From: Siphonodentalium dalli | Taxonomy: Eukaryota > Mollusca > Scaphopoda > Gadilida > Siphonodentaliidae | NCBI GenBank assembly: GCA_032622095.1 | Contig: CP136064.1 | Coordinates: forward strand, 38,800,426-38,864,425 | DNA: 64,000 nucleotides | Direction: 5' to 3' | Part shown: positions 46,345 to 57,700 of the stretch, piece after piece | How positions within the stretch are numbered: the stretch's first letter is position 1 | Layout of the letters: each line of letters opens with the position of its first letter | Notes under the pieces: model-generated | Told to the model about the DNA's origin: nothing | Databases searched by the model: none | Seen by the model: the letters and a program-made list of their open reading frames with translations, nothing else | Translations under genes and position numbers: made by a program

Positions 46345-46821
46345 GAGATATGGTGGTCAGCTTAACTTGGTTACGATCTACACTTTTGAAAGAAAAACAT
46401 TTTACAGATGTTCGTGTTACTAGAAATCAGTGGAATTTTAAATATTTTTCATGCATAAAAGTAAAGTAAATGATGTTATAATTTCCAACGTGTCAATGAT
46501 TCTTAAATACTGTGTCACAATAATTGCTTGAAAATTTCACATAGAAATGTAAGAGAGATTTTGATAAAAATCCATTTTGAAATACCATGACAGTTTGGCA
46601 AAATATCAGGTCTGACCCTTACTACTAATTGGGAAATCAAACAACAGCGACAATTTCAGTCTGATTTCGTCTAACATTTCCAACTGATCGTATCTCTCGG
46701 ATGAAGTTTCTAATTGTGAAAATATTTATCAAACTTAGGAAGGCGTGGGTCGGCCTGCCACTGCACCAACCATTATGAACTTGCGTTATGAAGTTTCACT
46801 GTTCAAGTCTGAGGCTGACTA
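46345..46821. other. No gene seen
   Basis: Nothing recognised. Confidence 0.45.
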
Positions 46822-47196
46822 TTGGTATATTTTAGTCTGAGAGGGCGAACAAAGTTAATTTTTGTTTTGCGAAAATGTTCTGCCATTGCCCCACCCCAAC
46901 ATAATTTTCTTACACGAGACGATTTACTAAAGAATTATAACATACGAACAAACTTCATCACTCTTAATAACATTCAACATCAAATAAATTTGTTCACAAA
47001 AAAACTTGACCAGCCGATAACTCGAACTTGCAGCCCCCTTTTACCGAATAATTTCATTAAACTGCTTAAAAACTGTCGAGGAGGACAGGACTTTTATAAC
47101 ATCTTAATCGATAATCCAACTTCCACAGTAGCACACAGAAAATGGCAAGCGTTATTTCCTGACAACACAATTCAATGGTGTATTGCGCATGCGTAA
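46822..47196 (+). pseudogene. LINE ORF2 fragment (L1/Tx1-like post-RT region, tentative)
   Basis: A 124-codon open frame. After a weak N terminus it reads ILIDNPTSTVAHRKWQALFP, preceded by GGQDFYN. This resembles the C-terminal region of L1/Tx1-type ORF2, where a GxxDxY segment precedes a K-W-x3-F block. No catalytic part is present. The reading breaks off at a stop just where the family would continue. Confidence 0.45.
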
Positions 47197-48125
47197 CATT
47201 GTTAGTAAGGGGGGGGGCTAAATCGACATATGTATACATATATGGTGATATCGTGGGGTGGGGTGGGGTGGGTAGTCAATGTGGTAGGATCACTATATTT
47301 GGCGGTATCAAGGGGTGGGGCAAGGGTTGAGTGGGTATAGATGTGGATTTCAGCTAAATGTATTGGCACCTGATCTGGTGTTTATCCTCAGAGTGGGCGG
47401 GGGTCGTGTGAAGTGGTAAAGAATTGTGAGATAAACCGGTAATTTTTGCCTCAGGGGGGTTCCACGATACGCTGTATTGTTGCTCCAACATGCCGCATGA
47501 ATTCGTTTAAAATGAGTAATCGTCAGTTGAGCGATTTCTATGTTCACTCAGTGAAATTGTATAAAGTTTTGTTTTAACGGCGATTCGTATTCATATTTAA
47601 TATTTAAACGTTAAGTACATGTATAATGCATTTTGCTTCTCGAAAGAATGTCGTCTTTCCCCAAACGAGTGGTCCACTCTAAACTGCGTGTGTAGAATCG
47701 ATGCGACAAACCAGCTCCGAGAATGCTGTCTGAACACCCACTATCCCTATCCACGTGAATGCAGCCCCAACACTCACTGTCGTCAACTGTCTTTGTAGTC
47801 GGGTACCCTCTTCAGTTGAGACTTCTAGTCTAGTTGCAATGTGATGTCAATATTTGATTCTGCGACAACATTCTTAACAACTCAGTGTTAAAGATGATAA
47901 GGTGTTGCTTCTGTAAAACTAATCTTTCTGATTCGATAAATATAGTTTCATCGACTAAGGGATCATTGACACCTTGTGCAAGTACCCCTGGAAACAATAG
48001 CTGTCGGCAGATCGAGATGATCCCATTATAAAAGAATAAAATATGGACACTGGGCTCATATTGGCCAATAGTCTTGCGTTTTTGTTTAAAAAAATAAAAG
48101 ATACATACCACCATTGGCATATACA
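47197..48125. other. No gene seen; G-rich in part
   Basis: A GGGGTGG-repeat lies at 47255-47275 and further GT-rich stretches follow. No gene recognised. Confidence 0.5.
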
Positions 48126-48172
48126 CTCAGGGTATGTACTCAGGGTATGTACTCAGGGTATGTACTCATTTT
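48126..48172. repeat. 16-bp tandem repeat, three units
   Basis: ACTCAGGGTATGT is repeated in register with little or no variation. Confidence 0.9.
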
Positions 48173-48232
48173 ACTATCTGAAATCATGAATGTCTGCGAG
48201 AAAATAAATACAGCATTTTTCGTTGCATAATT

Positions 48233-48370
48233 CAGGGGGGGGGGGGGCGGAAAAAAACTGCGGAACACAACGTACCGGGGGTGGGGGGGGGGGGGGGGGG
48301 GGGTACCGGGGGTGGGGGGGGGGGGGGGGGTACCTAGGTTGTCCTTATTCATTTAGTGGGGGGGGGTTGT
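48233..48370. repeat. Poly-G clusters
   Basis: Several runs of 7-18 G separated by GTACC-type interruptions. Sequence of this type is prone to assembly error and to G-quadruplex formation. Confidence 0.8.
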
Positions 48371-48984
48371 CGGAAAAAATTTGCATGTAATTTTTTTCCA
48401 AATATGTATTTTCAGACTCACAACTTCAATTTTCTCTCATTTTATAGAATATGGATTAACCTTAATATCCAAATCATATATACATGAGTAGTACAATCCA
48501 CCTAAAACAATTTTGGATAACCACTGTCTTGGTTTACATGTGATATTGACCCCATTAACCCTCTTAATAATGCCGATTATGTCAGTGTCTACCAGTCGAA
48601 TGCAGAATTCTACCCTGCGATCGCTTATCTGGCAATTTTTTACTGCAGAACTATCCCATGTATTAAACAATTTCTCCTCCAATGGTATCAGAAGACAATG
48701 GTATCTCACTCATCTCATTTGCATCTTTTTCAAAGTCGAGGTAATGACTAGTTGTCATTTTTTAAAGTGCATATACAAAGCGTTGCGATCACCAATATAC
48801 ATGTTTGTACATGTCAAGACATCACGAGGTACAAATCTGCGTTCTACTGGTAGACAATGACCATTTTAGTCATAATAATCTAAACTAAGTTACCAAGCAC
48901 CTTCTCGTGAATTGTATGCTCCGGTGTGTTTTTCGGTTTCCGGTCAAACCGAGTTGTTGTCCGGCTGGGGTAGATTTTATTTTT
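48371..48984. other. No gene seen
   Basis: Overlapping frames of 90 and 115 codons on opposite strands (48437-48860) carry no recognised domain. Confidence 0.4.
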
Positions 48985-49130
48985 CTGGGGGGGGGGGGGG
49001 GGCAAATGGTCAGTGGAAAAAAAACTGCAGTTTTTGCTGTTTGGGGGGGGGGGTGGGGGGGTACCCAACCCGAAGAAAACAGTTTTTTCCACCCTGTGTC
49101 TGCAGTTTTTTTCCGCCCCCCCCCCCTGCA
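48985..49130. repeat. Poly-G and poly-C tracts in inverted arrangement
   Basis: G runs at about 48986-49002 and 49043-49060 and a C run at about 49116-49126. Words AAAACTGCAG and CTGCAGTTTT recur near them, so the tract folds back on itself. Confidence 0.7.
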
Positions 49131-49255
49131 TAATTTAGTTTTTTTTGTGTGTGGCTATTTGCAGAACTATTTTTGTCGTGTAAAGGTTATGTCGATTCAT
49201 GCGAATGAATATTCCATTATGGATTATGCAGTCTGAATCGCCAATCTTCCTTCGT

Positions 49256-49580
49256 GTAACGTCATATGAGGGACTACTACCGATCCGACTCAAATTTGGT
49301 ATGTAGGCCTACTTTGATCCGGGGAACAATATGAGCGGGTCCAATTTCACGTGCGACCGTGTCAATGACCTCGCTCATATACGCTCATATACGCATGTTT
49401 CCGGACCTCGACCGATCCGACTCAAATTTGGTAGGCCTACTTAGATCCCGGGAACAATATGCGGGCGTCCAATTTCACGTGCGACCGTGTCCTTGACCTC
49501 GTTCATATAAGCTCGTATAGGCATGTTTCTGGCAAAGGAATCCCTAAATAGCCCGGGCGAAGTCGGGCACATCAGCTAGT
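49256..49580 (+). mobile_element. Helitron-like non-autonomous element, 3' part
   Basis: Two core repeats (CCGATCCGACTCAAATTTGG, CCAATTTCACGTGCGACCGT) are followed by the hairpin GCCCGGGCGAAGTCGGGC, a short spacer and CTAG at 49576-49579. This is the clearest Helitron-type 3' end in the window. The 5' end is not defined. Confidence 0.65.
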
Positions 49581-50320
49581 ACATAATAAAATGTAAGTAA
49601 TACTTATATAAATATATGAATATCGGCAAGTTTTTTTGGTAATTTTCTTCAACTTTTTTTTTTTTACAGAAAATTACAATTTTAGTCTTCTAGTATTAAC
49701 GTGAAGTTTCCATGCATCGGTATAGTCGGCAAAGCGCGGTGCACATTTTCTTCGTTAAAGATATAATTTTATATAAATTCCAATATATTCCATGTACATA
49801 TTGTCTAGAAATTGGAGGTTATTTATTGCACAAGAAAAACACACAATTTTACCACCCCCATAATGTACATGCATGTATAACATATGCGTTTTCCAAATAA
49901 CGTGACGTTTTATCCTCGTTTCCTCGATTTGAAGTGCTGTATACATGTATATGAGTACAGGGACGTGGCGACATAGAAGGGTTGACTGGGGTAGCTCATT
50001 CCCCCAACTTACAAAATTTTTCAATTTCACGCCTGATCTAACATTGGTTGGAAATTTCTGACAAAAAAGTTGATTGAATTCTTCCGAACGCGGTTTGATA
50101 TTCCAACCATGCAATATTTAATGTGCAATTAGTTGTTTTTAGACCAACAGTAGAATGTTTCAGGCACCCTCCAGCGGAGAACCTCTAGCAACGCCCCACA
50201 TGAATGCGATACATCGGTTCAATATCCCAATACATATTTTAGATTGTTTGTCTCGAGAAAACTGTGTAGACGCCGCAGCGAGAATGGTTTTTATTAACAA
50301 AGCCAATCAACAATCGGTAA
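49581..50320. other. No gene seen
   Basis: No recognised signature. Short frames overlap on both strands. Confidence 0.4.
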
Positions 50321-50703
50321 TCAATCCACGAACACACGGGTGTTACATTTGTGCTTGATATTTTCTGACAGATATTTTCTTGTTGGCACATGTGAACGCG
50401 CCACAAAAAAATCATATTCAAGTTCTCTCTGTATTGCAGTATCCTGTCTGTGCAGTCTGGCTTGTTTAACAAGGACATCCTTTGTGGTTCTTTCGTCCAT
50501 TGCTCGCTTAAGCTTCTTTTTGCTAAAGTCGGAACTGAGTCCGATCCATCCTGCTTTCGGTTCGACCAAGAAGATGATTCTTCTATTCAATCACCTTGTG
50601 ATTCAGTTGAATTCATTCATCCTTCTTGGCAAGTTGCTCCTTTGTCTCTTTCAGCTGAGTCTCCAGCTGCTCCATTTCAGAGAGGGCACCAATCGAATTG
50701 AAC
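50321..50703 (-). pseudogene. Unrecognised coding-like relic with coiled-coil character
   Basis: The minus strand from 50703 reads ALSEMEQLETQLKETKEQLA, a clear heptad coiled coil, to a stop at 50613-50615. From 50590 a different frame is open for 89 codons and includes KLKRAMDERTTKDVLVKQAR and HRQDTAIQREL. Amino-acid composition is protein-like, unlike the chance frames around it. The two parts may be exons or frames of one decayed host gene or a processed pseudogene. I do not recognise the family. Confidence 0.35.
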
Positions 50704-50710
50704 ATTGATA

Positions 50711-52149
50711 TAATCTGAAGAGCTAAAAAATACATAAGCCTCACAAAACGATTCGCACACTAATTTTAAGAAAAGAAAATAACTAGAAAAAAGGTGATAA
50801 TAATTCAGTAATAAAACTTGTCATTTTGAACGTCGTGGTGGGGAGTGCCACACGGGCTCTGATGGTGAGACTGACAGGAAACTATTCATATATATAGATA
50901 TGACTGACAAACAAAACGCAATTTGATGGGAATGATAGACCAGTGATGACACATGTGAATATATGATGGGGGAAATGATTATATCTTAAAGAAACATGGC
51001 GGTTTGTGCACCAAAATACACCTAATAATATTCGCTTTTTAATTTTTCCAGGTATATAACAGGTCGATAATTACTTGAACAACATTTCTTCTGGCATTAT
51101 TTATAACAGAAAGACGCATTGAAGTCATACAAAAATACAACTTTGAACTCTGTGTTTGGGTCCCAAACAAACAACAGCCATGTGCACAGAATGGAACAAA
51201 AAAGAGCGTTTTTTCAATTATGTGCGAACAATTGAAAACAGCTGGAAAATGTCTGTGATCGTGGCAAGTATTTTTCAGAGCACATGAAGCCGGTATATCA
51301 ATATATCGTGTATTTATCAACCCATCTTAAACCTCCCTCCAAATTACGTAGACAAAATTGGGAAGATCGAATGAGCCATGTTCGTTTAAATAGCTTAATT
51401 TCAGTCAGATCCCATTTTCAACTCACATGCACACGTTGTGAATTATATGTATACCAAGTATATGTTAGAGAATAACATATTGTTACACAAATCGAAATTA
51501 ACAATTTCTTTACTAAATACTCATTGACGAGTAGTCCCCTTAGGAAGTGTTCAGATACTAAGTTTGTCTATCTGTCGTCTGCTTATATTTCCTGAATACC
51601 CCCCCACCCCCCAGATAAATAATATAGATTATTAAATGCTTTTATAAATTGTGGAAGAAACCATTCAGTAAAGAAAGGGTTGAAAGCATGGATCTATTTC
51701 TAATATCGCATATTGGGGGTAATTTCCATCGACGTTGACAGCCAACCAGGCTGAAGCATGTGCAAGATATATATTTTACGGCTGTATAATATTTTCATTA
51801 TTTTGTAACATGTTGTTCACATCTATAGTGCAGTCCCATTTATTTAACCGACTGTTTCTGACAATCTGTTGCAGGATCGCTACGTAATGTATATTTTTAT
51901 CTGATTCCCATTTTCAGATATGTTTACCATTAATCATGGAGACGTAACCTATTAAAAACCATATCTACATCTTAAATACGTGACATCTCGTCAATTCCGT
52001 GCTTACTGTCCATTTAGCTCTATTGTCAGTATAGTTGTTACCATTATATCGACAGACAGTCACTCCAAAAGTATAGCCAGTTGTGGTTTCCATGCATGAT
52101 CGAATGATCAGGTAAAGGTAAGTCCGATGTATGTCTTCGTTATGAAATA
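50711..52149. other. No gene seen
   Basis: A C-rich run lies at 51599-51611. Otherwise nothing recognised. Confidence 0.45.
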
Positions 52150-52410
52150 CTATTTCGTCAAGAATGCGACATCATAGGCGCGGAACACGAGCGACAAAAT
52201 AAGCCAGATACCTCGCGAGCTATCTCGCATATTTTGTCGCCTTATATAAGTGTCGAGCGACAAAACATGCGAGAACATGCGACAAAAGCGAAGCATACGA
52301 AAACACATTATCTCGCATGTTTTGTCGCTCAACAGAAGCGAGTAAATACGCGAGATCAGTCGCCATATTTTGTCATCCTGTTGTTTTTGTCACGACAATT
52401 TAAACGCGAG
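52150..52410. repeat. Cluster of TCTCGCAT-TTTTGTCGC repeats in both orientations
   Basis: A perfect 18-bp inverted pair lies at 52257-52274 and 52311-52328. A direct near-copy lies at 52223-52240, and weaker versions lie near 52190 and 52360. Intervening words CGCGAGAT and AGCGAG also repeat. Confidence 0.8.
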
Positions 52411-53158
52411 ATGACGAAGTGGACGCACTATATATAGTACGTTCTTGTTCAAAGACATACATCGAGCATACATGTCTGGACCCGGTCAAACGAGATTACG
52501 AAGTGGTCCCATTAGTATTCCATACTTCGAATGTGGTTAGTTTCCCCTTTATGGACTGAATGTTCCAGGATTTACCAACACGTGGCTTCATGCAGAGGAG
52601 GAGGCGAAAACAGACGCTACATCTGAAGATTGTTATAGCAGGGTATCGATAACAGCATACCCACCGCCAACGCCGCCTTATATAGTCTGGATCAGACTGT
52701 ACGCATTGGCGTGGATTCGTTGGTAAGTGCATACGCTTCATCTGAAGACTGTTATACCCTAAACGACTGAAATTGAGTTGGGTAGATTTTAGTCACCGGT
52801 TCTCATATCCGGCGATACAAAGGGCATGTGAAGTATACCGAATTTAAACTAGCTTTTGTTTTTATTGAAAAAAATGCTGGCAATTTCAATGATAACTGTG
52901 AATGTTTTTGGGAGATTCTCTATTTTATGTTTGGAGATTGTATTAACATAAACACCCTTTTCTGTTCATGCTTAAACAGGCATGGACACGGAACATTCGA
53001 GTACGAACACCTAAGTGACGAGATCACACTGCTGGAATGCTGTTTCATCGTAAAGTAACGCTAATGGAAGGGTTAGTTTTTTTTTCTGATTGTTACTGGA
53101 CCCGCACCCCATTCAAAATCCTGAACACATCACGGACTGACATGATACGTTCTCAACA
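52411..53158. other. No gene seen
   Basis: TACATCTGAAGATTGTTATA at 52618 and a similar word at 52738 form an imperfect direct repeat. The 76-codon frame at 52828 has no recognised domain. Confidence 0.45.
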
Positions 53159-53557
53159 TTAACCCTTTACCCAACAAACGGCCAAAACCGGCCAAATAAA
53201 GCTTCAACAGCCTAAAATATCTTCGGTCTGTCTCAATAGAACCATACAAATATGGATATCATTGGAATCGGCTCCTTGACCACATTGTGATGGTTACAGT
53301 TATGCCCTGTGCCAATGCATTCTCTTATATATGCGAGTCGACCATAGGTCGCCTCGCATATATAAGAGAATGCATTGGCCTAAAAAAATCTTTTTTTTAA
53401 CACTTTTTACCATTTTTTCTTACATTCTTTAACAATTATATAATTTTTAATGTGTTAAGCCAATGCATTCTCTTATATATGCGAGGCGACCTATGGTCGA
53501 CTCGCATATATAAGAGAATGCATTGGCACAGGGCCCTTCTGTTGGGTAAAGGGTTAA
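53159..53557. mobile_element. TTAA-flanked MITE, family B, copy 2
   Basis: 399 bp with TTAACCCTTTACCCAACA at one end and its complement at the other. Two 69-bp hairpins lie at about 53310-53379 and 53459-53526. It is inverted relative to copy 1. Confidence 0.9.
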
Positions 53558-53559
53558 CC

Positions 53560-54080
53560 GAGAGTGTGGGGAAAAGGGCATTACTATCAGGAAATAATAT
53601 ACAATTTTTATGGGTGAGTTTGTTCCGGAAAGCCTAGGACACATTACAATAGCGGCTAGTAAATACGTTTTCACTGTTTGGGGACCAACTACCCTATTTA
53701 AAATGTGCTCTCAATATTAACTAAGGTGTTGACAAAAAGATAGCTTTATCGGGAAAAACACAATTTGTATGGATGGGTTGATTCCCGAAGGCATGGTACA
53801 CTTAACAAAAAACGGCTGGCAAAAATGAAAGGCGATTTGTCGATACTTTGTGGACCCCTACTCTATGTAAATTTTGAGCAGACACCCAATTGAAGTGCCA
53901 TGCTATCAATGTTAAATGGCATTGTGTACAAAATGTAATACTATACGGAAATGCACAATTTATATTCATGGGTTGGTACCCGACATTCTGAGACACTTTA
54001 CAAAAAAGCGGCGGTAAATAAGAAAGGCGATTGTGTTCTTTGAGGTCCCATCCCTATTTAAATTATTGATCAGACCCGGA
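53560..54080. repeat. Degenerate tandem repeat, about 180-bp unit, three copies
   Basis: Each unit contains ACAATTT-TAT-ATGGGT, a CATTCTGAGACACTTTACAA-like word, an AGCGGC-GGTAA-like word and a CCC-CCCTATTTAAA-like end. Divergence between units is substantial. Confidence 0.65.
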
Positions 54081-54412
54081 GCTGAATGGTTGTGCACTCA
54101 ATAGGAAATTGAGTTGTGGACTGTAATATCAGCTTTCGGGTCGGAGTCATTGTTCCTGCTTTTTTTTTTTAATTTGTCGATATGATTAGCTTCTCTTTTT
54201 CGCTTCAGTTCATCCCGGGGCAATTTAAAACATTCATTTTCCATTTTTATTCAGGTCCGGTTTGAAGTAATTCTGTTCTGAGTTAGATAATGTGCTCTTT
54301 TTGTTGTGTTCAACGGTATTTTTCATCAACATTTTCTTTGTTTCCACAGAGGTGTTATTACCTTAATGGGACGAATTTTATCCTGAAGTTTTTTTCCAAA
54401 ATGCAGACCACT
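54081..54412. other. No gene seen
   Basis: Pyrimidine-rich on the + strand. Nothing recognised. Confidence 0.45.
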
Positions 54413-54628
54413 TTAAATATCTTTGGGTTTTCCATTTCCAGTCTTCTCTGATACCTCCACAAATTTACCAAAGTCTGCAGTTTTAATATCTTGTTCATTG
54501 TTCGAACTATCTGATATATTGGTTATTATAACATTACTTTTACTGTTGTTTCGGTCGTCCATCTCCTTTATTTGCATACTATTCTTTTCCTCTATATAAA
54601 TGCGTTCCTGACTCGTGCCACTGCTCAT
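54413..54628 (-). CDS. Unrecognised small minus-strand ORF
   Basis: 71 codons starting MSSGTSQERIYIEE with an acidic, Asn/Ser-rich hydrophilic composition, next to the foldback-like element. No domain or family recognised. It could be an exon of a transposon gene or chance. Confidence 0.2.
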   Translation of the reverse strand: MSSGTSQERIYIEEKNSMQIKEMDDRNNSKSNVIITNISDSSNNEQDIKTADFGKFVEVSEKTGNGKPKDI

Positions 54629-54717
54629 CTTTTCGTCTATTTTTCTATATCACATGAAACCCATATTATATAATTTAAAAAGCCATTACATATGTCATAT
54701 TCTCTCACTAGTGATAA

Positions 54718-57700
54718 ATTTGTGAAAAGGGCATAAAGCTCCAGTTTTTTTCATGTGATATACAAGATCATCAACTCTTTATGTTGGGATATCAAATAGT
54801 TTGATACATTTAATTCACAACTCGTTACTACGGTGACATCGGCTACTTATTCCCAGTTCCTTATTCCTTATTCGGAAACATTATATATTGACCAAATAAA
54901 CGGTGCGGTAGGGTGGCCCACCCCAAAATTAGATATAAAAACCAAAAACCGCACCCCTCTAGTCCATACGGTTGCCACAGTAGGTGGCCAAAGTGGCAAC
55001 CATAGCCGTTTCGGTATTTATGAACCGATTTTGACCAAATAAAATGTTCGGTAGGGTGGCCCACCCCAAAATTAGATATAAAAACCGAAAACAGCACCCC
55101 TCTAGCCCATACGGTTGCCACAGTAGGTGGCCAAAGTGGCAACCATAGCCGTTTCGGTATTTATGAACCGATTTTGACCAAATAAAATGTTCGGTAGGGT
55201 GGCCCACCCCAAAATTATATATAAAAACCGAAAACAGCACCCATCTAGCCCATACGGTTGCCACAGTAGGTGGCCAAAGTGGCAACCATAGCCGTTTTGG
55301 TATTTATGAACCGATTTTGACCAAATAAAATGTGCGGTAGGGTGGCCCACCCCAAAATTAGTTATAAAAACCGACAAATAGCACCCCTTTAGCCCACACG
55401 GTTGCCACAGTAGGTGGCCAAAGTGGCAACCATAGCCGTTTTGGTATTTATGAACCGATTTTGACCAAATAAAATGTGCGGTATGGTGGCCCACCCCAAA
55501 ATTAGATATAAAAACCGAAAACCGCACCCCTCTAGCCCATACGGTTGCCACTGTAGGTGGCCAAAGTGGCAACCATAGCCGTTTTGGTATTTATAAACCG
55601 ATTTTGACCAAATAAAAGGTGCGGCAGGGTGGCCCACCCCAAAATTAGATATAAAAACCAAAAACCGCACTCCTCTAGTCCATACGGTTGCCACAGTAGG
55701 TGGCCAAAGTGGCAACCATAGCCGTTTCGGTATTTATGAACCGATTTTTACCAAATAAAATGTTCGGCAGGGTGGCCCACCCCAAAATTAGATATAAAAA
55801 CCGAAAACAGCACCCCTCTAGCCCATACGGTTGCCACAGTAGGTGGCCAAAGTGGCAACCATAGCCGTTTCGGTATTTATGAACCGATTTTGACCAAATA
55901 AAATGTTCGGTAGGGTGGCCCACCCCAAAATTAGATATAAAAACCAAAAACCGCACCCCTCTAGCCCATACGGTTGCCACAGTAGGTGGCCAAAGTGGCA
56001 ACCATAGCCGTTTCGGTATTTATGAACCGATTTTTACCAAATAAAATGTTCGGTAGGGTGGCCCACCCCAAAATTAGATATAAAAACCGAAAACAGCACC
56101 CCTCTAGCCCATACGGTTGCCACAGTAGGTGGCCAAAGTGGCAACCATAGCCGTTTTGGTATTTATGAACCGATTTTGACCAAATAAAATTTTGGGGTGG
56201 GCCACCCTACCGCACATTTTATTTGGTCAAAATTGGTTCATAAATACCAAAACGGCTATGGTTGCCACTTTGGCCACCTACTGTGGCAACCGTATGGGCT
56301 AGAGGGGTGCTATTTTTCGGTTTTTATAACTAATTTTGGGGTGGGCCACCCTACCGCACATTTTATTTGGTCAAAATCGGTTCATAAATACCAAAACGGC
56401 TATGGTTGCCACTTTGGTCACCTACTGTGGCATCCGTATGGGCTAGAGGGGTGCTGTTTTCGGTTTGTATATCTAATTTTGGGGTGGGTCACCCTACCGA
56501 ACATTTTATTTGGTCAAAATCGGTTCATAAATACCGAAACGGCTATGGTTGCCACTTTGGCCACCTACTGTGGCAACCGTATGGGCTAGAGGGGTGCGGT
56601 TTTTGGTTTTTATATCTAATTTTGGGGTGGGCCACCCTACCGAACATTTTATTTGGTCAAAATCGGTTCATAAATACCGAAACGGCTATGGTTGCCACTT
56701 TGGCCACCTACTGTGGCAACCGTATGGGCTAGAGGGGTGCGGTTTTCGGTTTTTATATCTAATTTTGGGGTGGGCCACCCTACCGCACATTTTATTTGGT
56801 CAAAATCGGTTCATAAATACCAAAACGGCTATGGTTGCCACTTTGGCCACCTACTGTGGCAACCGTATGGGCTAGAGGGATGCTGTTTTCGGTTTTTATA
56901 TCTAATTTTGGGGTGGGCCACCCTACCGAACATTTTATTTGGTCAAAATCGGTTCATAAATACCGAAACGGCTATGGTTGCCACTTTGGCCACCTACTGT
57001 GGCAACCGTATGGGCTAGAGGGGTGCGGTTTTTGGTTTTTATATCTAATTTTGGGGTGCGCCACCCTGCCGCAACTTTTATTTGGTCAAAATCGGTTTAT
57101 AAATACCAAAACGGCTATGGTTGCCACTTTGGCCACCTACAATGACAACCGTATGGGCTAGAGGGGTGCGGTTTTCGGTTTTTATATCTAATTTTGGGGT
57201 GGGCTATGGTTGCCACTTTGGCCACCTACTGTGGCAACCGTATGGGCTAGAGGGGTGCTATTTTTCGGTTTTTATAACTAATTTTGGGGTGGGCCACCCT
57301 ACCGAACATTTTATTAGGTCAAAATCGGTTCATAAATACCGAAACGGCTATGGTTGCCACTTTGGCCACCTACTGTGGCAACCGTATGGGCTAGAGGGGT
57401 GCTGTTTTCGGTTTGTATATCTAATTTTGGGGTGGGCCACCCTACCGAACATTTTATTTGGTCAAAATCGGTTCATAAATACCGAAACGGCTATGGTTGC
57501 CACTTTGGCCACCTACTGTGGCAACCGTATGGGCTAGAGGGGTGCGGTTTTTGGTTTTTATATCTAATTTTGGGGTGGGCCACCCTACCGAACATTTTAT
57601 TTGGTCAAAATCGGTTCATAAATACCGAAACGGCTATGGTTGCCATTTTGGCCACCTACTGTGGCAACCGTATGGGCTAGAGGGTGCGGTTTTCGGTTTT

